From NCBI GenBank assembly GCA_031551355.1, contig JAVBNT010000052.1, positions 1-44,209 on the forward strand: 44,209 bases of DNA, written 5' to 3'. Positions 7,366 through 14,952 of the stretch are shown piece after piece. The notes below the pieces were generated by a model that worked only from the letters and a program-made list of their open reading frames with translations, made no database searches and had not been told where the DNA came from. The stretch's first letter is position 1. Every line of letters starts with the position of its first letter. This stretch comes from JAVBNT01 sp031551355 (GTDB lineage Bacteria; Vulcanimicrobiota; CADAWZ01). The position numbers and the translations under genes are program-made.

Positions 7366-9303
7366 ATGAAAAGGTTGATATTGCTTTTTGTTTTTCTGCT
7401 GCTTATGCCGGCTTTTACGGCGTTTGCTCTGGATTCCGGAGATATACCGGAAAAAGTTCGCCTTGTTATCAACAAATCGGACTATCCCGACGCCTCGCAG
7501 ATAATCCTTGACGACAGGACTGAAGTGAATCTTGAAGACAATGGTGATTATACGGAGAGGGCCTATTCATTGACCAGAGTCTTGACCGAAGATGCCAAAA
7601 AAGAATTTTTTACGATGACATTCAGCTATCACAGTAAATATCAAAAGATAGATGAACTGAGTGTCAGAATTTTTTATCCTGACGGAACTTTTAAGGAAAT
7701 CGGCAGTGATGCTATTTCCGATTCGACCTCACCCGAGCTCCAGTCTATGAACATATATGAGCCGTCTTTCAGACAAAAAACCGTAACTTTAGGCGATGTG
7801 CCGGTGGGTGCAACGGTTGAAGTTTTGAAGGTTACCCAATCTGCAGGCCTGATAAAAAACGGATTTATTGAGAATTACTATTTTCAGTCGGTCAATCCGG
7901 TTTTGTTTTCATGTGTTACTTTAAAAGCCCCCGATTCCAAACGTATATTCTGGCAGGTCAGCAATAAAAATATCTCTTTCAAAAAAACGGATTTGCCCGG
8001 CTCTGAACAGCACCGTGTCCAATATTACTGGGAGGCTGTGAATTCTCCGCAAATAATTCCCGAACCGAATATGCCGGCTTTTCAGGATGTTGCCATGTCT
8101 CTTTCCATAACGACTTTTAAAGACTGGAAAGAGGCTTCGAACTATTATTATGAACTGAATAAAGATAAGTATGCCGCTAATGAGGCTATAAAGAAAAAAG
8201 TGAAGGAACTGACGGCAAATCTTAAAACCGATGATGAAAAAATTCTGGCGATACACAAATTTATAGCCAGAAACATAAGGTATATGGGTTCATCAATGGA
8301 TGTCAGTGCCTTTATTGAAGCTCATGACGCCTCATATACTTTTGAAAAAGGCTATGGTATTTGCCGGGATAAAGCCCTTTTAATGACCACAATGCTCAGG
8401 GTTGCCGGTCTACAGTGCTGTGACTTATTGATAAATCCGTCTTCGGAAACCGACCCTAAGGTGCCGACGGTATTTTTTGCTCATGCCGTTTGTATGGTTA
8501 CGAATGCCGGCCGGACAATTATAATGGATCCTACGGATGAAATGTCTACTGAATTGGGCTCCTATTACGCAGGTGACCGCTATGCTTTGCCTTTGATAAA
8601 GGAAGGCCATGATCTTATCATGATAGAGCATTTTCCCAGCAGCAGAAGTATGGGGAAGATTGTTTCTGCGAGCAAACTAAGTCCCGGCGGGATACTTGAA
8701 ATGGCTGTTTCCATTCAGGGAACCGGGCTTTTTGACGTTATTTTGCGTCAGGTAAAGTCATATTTTACTGATGAACTTTACAGGCAATATTTTGGTCGTC
8801 TTGCGTCGGTGATAAATCCGGGGTCCAGAGTAACTGAACTTGTTTATGGCAACGTTGATGATCTTGACGGTAAATTCGATATAAAACTAAAACTGGAATC
8901 AGTTGATTACGGTTTGCAGGCAAATGAATATATGCTGGTTCCATTCCCGAACATAAGACTTCCTTTTGATCCGCTTATATCTCCGGTTCTTTCCGGAGTA
9001 ACATCGCTTAAGGAGAGAAAATATGATTTGACTTTTTTTGCTCCATGCAGTTGTGTGGTGGAAGATACGCTGGAAATTCCCGATGGTTATAAGGTTAAAT
9101 CGCTGCCGGATAATTTAAAAATTGTTGATGATAATATGTCGGTAGATTTCACTTTCACTCAAAAAGGCAATACCGTTGTTTTTCTAGGAAAATATTCGGT
9201 TGAAAAAAGAATCATACCGTTGTCGGATTATCCCAGAGTAAAGAGTATTGTCAGTGAAATGAAGAAGATGACCCGAAAGATTATTATTCTTGAAAAAGTA
9301 TAA
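7366..9303 (+). CDS. exported DUF3857/transglutaminase-like protein, intact catalytic triad
   Basis: Exported protein of 645 residues. A signal peptide (about 1-21, MKRLILLFVF...FALD) is followed by a beta-rich DUF3857-type region (about 40-240), then a transglutaminase-like core (about 270-400) and a C-terminal beta region. The cysteine-protease-like triad is visible: C333 in GYGICRDKA, H373 in FAHAV, D388 in IIMDPTDE. The family is known as predicted periplasmic or surface transglutaminase/protease folds; the substrate is unknown. A GAGAGGAAAG ribosome site precedes the ATG. Six nt after its stop codon begins the region of a second, diverged homologue that lacks the triad, so the two are probably co-transcribed and may function together. 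Confidence 0.85.
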   Translation: MKRLILLFVFLLLMPAFTAFALDSGDIPEKVRLVINKSDYPDASQIILDDRTEVNLEDNGDYTERAYSLTRVLTEDAKKEFFTMTFSYHSKYQKIDELSVRIFYPDGTFKEIGSDAISDSTSPELQSMNIYEPSFRQKTVTLGDVPVGATVEVLKVTQSAGLIKNGFIENYYFQSVNPVLFSCVTLKAPDSKRIFWQVSNKNISFKKTDLPGSEQHRVQYYWEAVNSPQIIPEPNMPAFQDVAMSLSITTFKDWKEASNYYYELNKDKYAANEAIKKKVKELTANLKTDDEKILAIHKFIARNIRYMGSSMDVSAFIEAHDASYTFEKGYGICRDKALLMTTMLRVAGLQCCDLLINPSSETDPKVPTVFFAHAVCMVTNAGRTIIMDPTDEMSTELGSYYAGDRYALPLIKEGHDLIMIEHFPSSRSMGKIVSASKLSPGGILEMAVSIQGTGLFDVILRQVKSYFTDELYRQYFGRLASVINPGSRVTELVYGNVDDLDGKFDIKLKLESVDYGLQANEYMLVPFPNIRLPFDPLISPVLSGVTSLKERKYDLTFFAPCSCVVEDTLEIPDGYKVKSLPDNLKIVDDNMSVDFTFTQKGNTVVFLGKYSVEKRIIPLSDYPRVKSIVSEMKKMTRKIIILEKV

Positions 9304-9315
9304 GGGGACTTGATA

Positions 9316-11217
9316 ATGATGGAAAAAATAAAAAGTTTATTGATAACCTCTCTGTTTTTGTTTTTGATTTACGCGCAGGTGCATGCAGCCGCTATTGAAG
9401 GGCTTATTAAAAATGCCCCCAGTGCGAAGCCGGGGCAGGATGCTCTTGTTGTCCGCAGAGATTCCAGGGTCGTTCATACCGCTCCGGGAAAATCATCTAC
9501 GGAAACTCAGTTTGCCGTTAAAATCTTTAATAAGGCCGGTCGTGAAAAGTTCAGTGATATTCCTATTTTTATAGACAAGAAAATGTCTGAGTTTACGTTG
9601 TTGAAAGCCGGTACTTTTTTGAAAAACGGCAGTTTTGAACCTCTTGAGGATAAGGGTATAAACGAAGTTACAACCCCGGCTCTGAGCCAGTCACTCATGT
9701 ATGGCGATTTTGTTAACAAAGTTTATTCATTTTCATCAGCCGAACCGGGCAATACCCTTTATATGAATTACCGGGAGGAAGATCGGCTCGAAGAAGGCTA
9801 TTTGAGCGGATTGTATTGTGCAAAAGAGTCTACGGATATTGCCGGCACCAACTTCACCGTATCAATACCCTCAAGTGAGACTTTGAAATGGAAGAGTGGT
9901 TATAAGGTCGATTATTCCGAAAAGGACGGTTATAAGAACTATTCGGTAGAAAGCGGTTATACCGGCAAAATTGTTCCGGAACCGAACATGCCGTCAAGGG
10001 AAGAGCTGTTTGACTGTTTTTTATACACAACAGCCAGGGATTGGAAGCATGCAGTCGGTTTTTTCAGGGACTACATTATGGATGCCGCCATTGCCGATGC
10101 GACGGTTAAAGCCAAGGCTTTACAGCTTACCAATGAGGCAAAAACGGATGAAGATAAGATTTTATCAATAACAAAGTTCATAAACAAGGATATAAATGAT
10201 ATTGCATTGTCCCTTGGTCTTGGCAGTTACAAGCCTAATCAGGCTGCCGTTGTTTTGAAAAACGGTTATGGAGATCAAAAGGATAAGACGGTTCTTTTTA
10301 TTGCAATGCTCAAAGCATGCAATATTGAATCCAGACCTGCTTTGCTTAAATCCAACTACGCGCCGATACAAATGGATGTTCCTACCATTCAGCAGTTTAC
10401 CGATGTTGTTCCGGCCGTTAGAAACAGCAACGGAAGCTGGGGTATTATTGACACCGCGATGTCCGTAAACAGAACCGGTTATATAAACATAAGATCCAAC
10501 TCTAAAATGTTGCTGCTTGATGATAATATTTCGCTTTTGCCTCAGACTCCATATATTAAGATTCCCGATAAGTGCACCGGAACCATAAGCGGAGTTCTTG
10601 ACAATAAGGGTAACTTAAAAGCTTCGATAGATTTGCAGGCTTCGGGGCTTTATGACAGGCAGGCCAGAGGACAGCTTCTCGGTTTGAAAAATCAGACGCT
10701 GGCGATGTATTATGACAGTATTGCCGATGGCTTTTATACCGGTACGTCCGTCAGGTCTTACAAAAATACCGATCCGGAAAATTATTCTAAGGATATTGAC
10801 ATATCAATGAATATTGATTCTTCTGATTTTGCGGTGACGCAGGGTGATTTTATGATGCTTAACATTACACCGCCTCCTTTCCGCTTTGCGGGGATTCCAT
10901 ATAATACTTCGGCTCCGTCGAGAACATGGCCATATGTTCTCGGTTCCGATAAATTTCTTGAGTATACTTTCAAGATAAAGCTTCCTGCAGGATATGAACC
11001 TATTTATATGCCGGAGACGAAAGAGTTTCGTGATGCCTACGGTACGTTTAACATTGTCTGTGATTATAATGCCAAAGAAAATATGCTGACTTTTACCAGA
11101 CGTATGGAAATTAAAACCGGCGTTATCCCTGCCGATAAGTATCAGTCATTAAAAACAGCTGTTGAAACGATATCGAACCAGTCTTCGAAATTAGTTCTCC
11201 TCTCAAAAGTGAAATAA
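9316..11217 (+). CDS. exported DUF3857/transglutaminase-like protein, catalytic residues replaced
   Basis: Homologue of the preceding gene, 633 residues from ATG 9316, with AAGGGGA at 9302-9308. It has a signal peptide (to about AQVHA) and the same domain order. The active-site region aligns unambiguously: GYGICRDK becomes GYGDQKDK (Cys to Gln, residue 321 here), and the histidine of FAHAV becomes FTDVV (Asp 363). The aspartate survives (IIDTAM, D379). It should therefore be catalytically dead and could be a binding or regulatory partner. Shared segments such as VPEPNMP and KTDEDKIL confirm homology. It ends directly against hairpin element 1. Confidence 0.85.
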   Translation: MMEKIKSLLITSLFLFLIYAQVHAAAIEGLIKNAPSAKPGQDALVVRRDSRVVHTAPGKSSTETQFAVKIFNKAGREKFSDIPIFIDKKMSEFTLLKAGTFLKNGSFEPLEDKGINEVTTPALSQSLMYGDFVNKVYSFSSAEPGNTLYMNYREEDRLEEGYLSGLYCAKESTDIAGTNFTVSIPSSETLKWKSGYKVDYSEKDGYKNYSVESGYTGKIVPEPNMPSREELFDCFLYTTARDWKHAVGFFRDYIMDAAIADATVKAKALQLTNEAKTDEDKILSITKFINKDINDIALSLGLGSYKPNQAAVVLKNGYGDQKDKTVLFIAMLKACNIESRPALLKSNYAPIQMDVPTIQQFTDVVPAVRNSNGSWGIIDTAMSVNRTGYINIRSNSKMLLLDDNISLLPQTPYIKIPDKCTGTISGVLDNKGNLKASIDLQASGLYDRQARGQLLGLKNQTLAMYYDSIADGFYTGTSVRSYKNTDPENYSKDIDISMNIDSSDFAVTQGDFMMLNITPPPFRFAGIPYNTSAPSRTWPYVLGSDKFLEYTFKIKLPAGYEPIYMPETKEFRDAYGTFNIVCDYNAKENMLTFTRRMEIKTGVIPADKYQSLKTAVETISNQSSKLVLLSKVK

Positions 11218-11220
11218 GCT

Positions 11221-11341
11221 GAGACACTGAAATTAATGAATTACCGTCGTCAAACAGGGTTTTGCTCGCGCCACGTAGATAACTACGCTCTGCTCATCGC
11301 AACCCTGTTTGTCATAGGTCCTTCATCAATTTGAGTGCCTC
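11221..11341. repeat. long imperfect hairpin element 1
   Basis: A 121-bp structure beginning 4 nt after the stop codon of the preceding gene. Outer arms 11221-11245 and 11317-11341 pair with a few mismatches. An inner perfect stem CAAACAGGGTT / AACCCTGTTTG lies at 11251-11261 and 11301-11311, and a tip hairpin CGTAG-ATAA-CTACG at 11274-11287. It resembles elements 2 to 4 in the window by design, position after a stop codon, and the CGTAG/CTACG tip shared with element 2. It could be a MITE/REP-like repeat or a transcript-end structure. Confidence 0.65.
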
Positions 11342-11516
11342 TTTACATCTCTTGGAAACTTGACAACTGACAACTCTGTAAACTAATAACATTGGAGAAA
11401 CTCCATAAACTTCGCCTGGACGAAACCACTGTCGCAGACGGTCGCAGACGGCATCGTAATATTGCGCAACACAAAGAGGGCGGAGCAAGCATAACGTTTT
11501 TTCCGCAGCCGGTTTT
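11342..11516. other. intergenic region with small tandem repeats
   Basis: Holds TTGACAACTGACAACT, a small TGGAG/CTCCA hairpin near 11392-11405 and an exact tandem decamer GTCGCAGACG at 11431-11450. It lies between hairpin element 1 and the 3' end of the nucleosidase gene. No coding frame is supported. Confidence 0.45.
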
Positions 11517-12215
11517 TCAACAGATGCCTGATTCTATTTCTTTAAGAAGTTCCAACATCACGTCTTTAGTAATTAGAGCCGCAGCGGCACAGTTTTTATC
11601 AAAATTTTCCGTGCCGCTGTTGGCGGCGGTGTCGGTTACCGTTCTGACGGCAAGAAACGGGATGTTGTTGACATAGCATGCATGGGCAACTCCTGCTGTC
11701 TCCATATCAACGGTTAACGGCTCATATTTGGAGTTTATCTGTGCGCGTCCCTCTTCGTCAATAAATTTTTCTCCGCTGACCATTCTCCCGAAATGTATTT
11801 TATGTTGAGGATTTAGCCGTTCTGTCATTTTTTTTGATAAATTGATTAATGTTTCATCTGCCTGAAAATATATTGACGGCATTTTAGGGTGAGACTCCGT
11901 TAGTATAACTTCATACACATCATGATGCGTAACTTCCGTAGATATGACGGTGTCAAGAATATTCAACTCTTTTTTCATGCCTCCGGCCGTGCCGGCATGA
12001 ATAACCGCATCAACATTATGCGTGTCAATCAATACCTGGGTGGCGATGGCGGCATTGGTTTTGGAGGCGCCGCTGAACAGAGCTACAACATATACTCCGT
12101 TTATGGTCCCTTCATAAAAAATAAGCATGGCTTTTTGTGAAATTTTACAGTTTTGAATGTGCGGCAGAAAAGGTTCCAGTTCGCGGTTGATTGCGCATAC
12201 GATGCCTATTTTCAT
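11517..12215 (-). CDS. mtnN: 5'-methylthioadenosine/S-adenosylhomocysteine nucleosidase
   Basis: Cytosolic nucleosidase of 232 residues. It cleaves adenine from MTA, SAH and related products in methyl recycling. The start is ATG 12215 (MKIGIVCAINRELEPF), behind AAGGAT and 7 nt after the stop of the upstream gene; a longer reading frame upstream only overlaps that gene. Family residues are present: E12 near the N-terminus, HAGTAGGM, SGEKFID, the catalytic VDMETAG glutamate and the RTVTDTA aspartate. Length matches the usual 230 residues. It is probably co-transcribed with the two PH-like membrane proteins upstream, a context with no obvious metabolic link. Confidence 0.9.
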   Translation of the reverse strand: MKIGIVCAINRELEPFLPHIQNCKISQKAMLIFYEGTINGVYVVALFSGASKTNAAIATQVLIDTHNVDAVIHAGTAGGMKKELNILDTVISTEVTHHDVYEVILTESHPKMPSIYFQADETLINLSKKMTERLNPQHKIHFGRMVSGEKFIDEEGRAQINSKYEPLTVDMETAGVAHACYVNNIPFLAVRTVTDTAANSGTENFDKNCAAAALITKDVMLELLKEIESGIC

Positions 12216-12222
12216 TTTTTGT

Positions 12223-12834
12223 TTATCCTTCTTTGCCGGAAATTCTGTCCAGATGATTACTAAGCATCCGGCAAATGAAGAGCAGGTTTTTTTCTTCTTT
12301 GGATGGCCCCCATAGTTTAATTTTTCCCCCGCTTTTTGTTTCTGCCATAATGAAATACATATTTTCTCCAAAAGCAGCATTTGTCAAATCCCCGCTTTTT
12401 TCGACAAATATATTTTTTATATCCCCGACAGGAAAGCCGGAAAATCCTGCTTTTTTCTTTGGTTCCGGTTTTACGGACAGATAGCCCCCCGATATGTTAA
12501 ATTCAGCTTTTTGGATTTTTTTTAAAACAAAAAAGAGTATCGAATGGCCAAATGCAATAAACAACAATAAGAACCATACCAATGGACTGTTGGGGTAGAT
12601 TATAAAGGTGGAATTACTTCCCAAAGGCACGTTTATGGGCTGGATCGTTTTGCATGCAAATAGCCAGATTGTAACAATAAACCCGCTTACGATCAGTAAG
12701 GTCAATTCTGTTTTCGGCGGAATATGGAAAGATTTGTAAATAATTTCCATATTATTTCCTGCGGCTACTATCTGAAAACGGTCTTTTTTTTCTTTTTCCG
12801 TCAGGATATCGTTATCGGAATTGTTGAAGGCCAT
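12223..12834 (-). CDS. PH-like two-helix membrane protein, copy B
   Basis: Protein of 203 residues and a close paralogue of the next gene upstream. An N-terminal cytosolic segment (DILTEKEKKDRFQIV) precedes two transmembrane helices (about 42-62 and 84-104). A C-terminal strand-rich domain (SGGYLSV, KKKAGFSGFPVGDIKN, KIKLWGP) ends in a helix (KNLLFICRMLSNHL), as in bacterial PH-like modules. Both copies have the same AAGGAAATAATATG leader, so the duplication included the ribosome binding site. No catalytic motif is seen. Function unknown. Confidence 0.7.
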   Translation of the reverse strand: MAFNNSDNDILTEKEKKDRFQIVAAGNNMEIIYKSFHIPPKTELTLLIVSGFIVTIWLFACKTIQPINVPLGSNSTFIIYPNSPLVWFLLLFIAFGHSILFFVLKKIQKAEFNISGGYLSVKPEPKKKAGFSGFPVGDIKNIFVEKSGDLTNAAFGENMYFIMAETKSGGKIKLWGPSKEEKNLLFICRMLSNHLDRISGKEG

Positions 12835-12898
12835 ATTATTTCCTTTCTTATTTCTGCTATTTTGTTTATTTATTGTTTTTAATGATAGAAAATAGTTG

Positions 12899-13513
12899 CT
12901 ATGGATAATCTTTAATCCTGTCCAGATGGTTGTTAAGCGTTCGGCAAATGAAGAGCAGGTTTCTTTCTTTGCTGGCCGGCCCCCATAATTTTACTTTCAC
13001 GCCGATTTTTGTTTCCACCATAATAAAATAAGTATTCTCTCCTAAGGCGCTGCTTATCAGGTCATTATTTTTTTCCGTTTCAATGCACATGTTTTTAATA
13101 TCTGTAACCGGAAACCCTGAAAAACCGGCTTTTTTCTTAGGCGACGTTTCCACGGACAGATAACCTCCGGATATTTTGAATCCTGTCTTTCCTAAATTTT
13201 TCAATGTTAAATAACGCATTGAATTGGCATATATAAGATATAGCAGAAGTAACCATGGTATCGGACTGCCGGCGGAGATTGTAAAAGAAGAATTATTTCC
13301 GAGAGGTATATTTACCGGCAGTATGTTTTTAAATGAAAAAAAGCAGACTATTATGAGAATCATGTTTAATAAAAATGTTGCTAATCCTATTTTGGCATGA
13401 ATGTAGGAGGGGGTATAAATGATTTCCAGATCATCTACTGTGGATATTATCTGAAAATGCTCCTTTTTTTCCTTTTCCGTCAGGATATCATTACCGGCTC
13501 TATTGATGTTCAT
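12899..13513 (-). CDS. PH-like two-helix membrane protein, copy A
   Basis: Protein of 204 residues, paralogue of the downstream gene (64-nt gap). It shares DILTEKEKK, FQIIS, the two membrane helices, the KKKAGFSGFPVTDIKN block and the C-terminal NLLFICRTLNNHLDRI helix. The conserved block suggests a PH-like domain with a helical cap, following a pair of membrane helices. It is the first gene of a probable operon A-B-mtnN. The overall plan matches the zinc-ribbon protein at 4905-5600, apart from the missing ribbon. Confidence 0.7.
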   Translation of the reverse strand: MNINRAGNDILTEKEKKEHFQIISTVDDLEIIYTPSYIHAKIGLATFLLNMILIIVCFFSFKNILPVNIPLGNNSSFTISAGSPIPWLLLLYLIYANSMRYLTLKNLGKTGFKISGGYLSVETSPKKKAGFSGFPVTDIKNMCIETEKNNDLISSALGENTYFIMVETKIGVKVKLWGPASKERNLLFICRTLNNHLDRIKDYP

Positions 13514-13585
13514 ATTATTTCCTTTGATCAGAATTCATATTACTGCGGCCCCGAATTTTATTTTCAGGATATTATGTAACTTTAT

Positions 13586-14932
13586 TTAGGGCAGGCTTAC
13601 TGTTATAGGGTTCAAAATCGATGAACTTGTTTTTATTTCCACTGGTCCGGAATGGTTACAAATTATAATATCATTTTTGGAGCCTGGGATGTCCGGATCC
13701 TCATACTCATAATGAAGAAGAATTAATTGCGCTACACCTGTAGGTAAGGATTTTGATGGATTCCAATAGCCGGTCATAGTAGAGTAAATTAGTGTTGACC
13801 AGGAATTTTCGAATGGGCTTTGTCCTAAATCATAGGTATTTGCCAGTTTAATTTCGTGCTGTATTCTTCCTTTATCATCGTACCACTTTAGATTGCCGGA
13901 TGATTCAAGAGGGCAACTAAGGCGGTTTATTCTGAATGATGGTAACATTATTGCTCTATTTAATATCACTCGAATGTCATTATAGCAATTTTTTAATAAT
14001 ATTAGCTTTGTGCCGGAAGCATACTCCGGTATAGAGACGGTATATAGATCGTCTACAAAAACTGGTATTGAATTATAATTACAGGGATAGTAAAAAATAC
14101 TGCCTTTTTGTTTATTCCTGAAAATGGTTCGCCCATGGCGCGCTAGCCCTTCATAAGATCTGCCTTTTTCGTCCGTAATATTTATAGATCCTATTTTAGC
14201 GAACTCTTTTGTTTTAATTGTTTGGATAGTTGCTGAACGATCGCTCTTATTTGCTCCTGCAGTTATTGTAGTTATCTCTCCTCTAAGTAGGTGGTTATTC
14301 AAATTTTCTACATATATGGCATATACTCCTGATGAAAAATCAATATTATCAGGGCTGTCCCAAGTTTTTGTCCCCGTATTGTAACTAAGCTCAACCGCAT
14401 CTTTAAAATAGTCGGATGCGTCTGCAAATCTTCCGTTGGGAATAAGTTTTACATTGCTATTCAGGCCATCTATCTCAACATTGTTTTCATCTGTAATAAT
14501 TAGTGAGACTTTATCAATTTTGGATGCAGCAACGGAAAATTCATAAACTGATGTTTCCTGATCTACCGTAATAGAGGCTTTTTCATCACTAAAGCCTGGG
14601 AATGATACGGTATAATTTCCGAATGGAACATCTCTGAATATTGTCTTGCCTTCCACATCTGCCGTTTCTGTATAGGAATTGTTTTTTGCATCTTCATTTA
14701 AAACAATTTTTACAAACTCGAAAGGCTTTTCCATTTTGTCCTTTGTGGAAATGATGAAATCACACCTTGGAACACCTGGTTCGGTGCTGCTGCCATCAGC
14801 GAGTCCATTGTCGCTGTCGGTATCGTCTCTTTCTGTTAAAGAGCCGATATAATTGCCGGAACTTGATGTCGAGCAGCCACAGATTGTTAAAGCAAATAAT
14901 AGAAATATTGAAAGAACGATATTTTTTTTCAT
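13586..14932 (-). CDS. lipoprotein with carboxypeptidase-regulatory-like domain
   Basis: Lipoprotein of 448 residues: signal peptide with lipobox ICGC (C20), then an Asp/Ser-rich linker. A CarboxypepD_reg-like beta sandwich follows (about 56-135, ending in GNYTVSFPGF...ITVDQE). Another 300 residues of mostly beta sequence carry no family I recognise. Such domains are common in surface adhesins and peptide- or sugar-binding lipoproteins. AAGGAG precedes the ATG. It lies 20 nt downstream of the caspase-like lipoprotein gene on the same strand, so the two are very likely co-transcribed and may form a surface pair. Confidence 0.75.
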   Translation of the reverse strand: MKKNIVLSIFLLFALTICGCSTSSSGNYIGSLTERDDTDSDNGLADGSSTEPGVPRCDFIISTKDKMEKPFEFVKIVLNEDAKNNSYTETADVEGKTIFRDVPFGNYTVSFPGFSDEKASITVDQETSVYEFSVAASKIDKVSLIITDENNVEIDGLNSNVKLIPNGRFADASDYFKDAVELSYNTGTKTWDSPDNIDFSSGVYAIYVENLNNHLLRGEITTITAGANKSDRSATIQTIKTKEFAKIGSINITDEKGRSYEGLARHGRTIFRNKQKGSIFYYPCNYNSIPVFVDDLYTVSIPEYASGTKLILLKNCYNDIRVILNRAIMLPSFRINRLSCPLESSGNLKWYDDKGRIQHEIKLANTYDLGQSPFENSWSTLIYSTMTGYWNPSKSLPTGVAQLILLHYEYEDPDIPGSKNDIIICNHSGPVEIKTSSSILNPITVSLP

Positions 14933-14952
14933 ATAGTCTCCTTGATTTAAAT

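Noticed and set aside
11392..11676. Plus-strand frame of 94 codons over the nucleosidase 3' end
   Set aside because: Mostly antisense to a well-supported gene, with no ribosome site or recognisable sequence.
12216..12380. N-terminal extension of the nucleosidase up to 12380
   Set aside because: The extension overlaps the upstream gene in another frame. MKIGIVCAINRE is the family N-terminus and has its own ribosome site.
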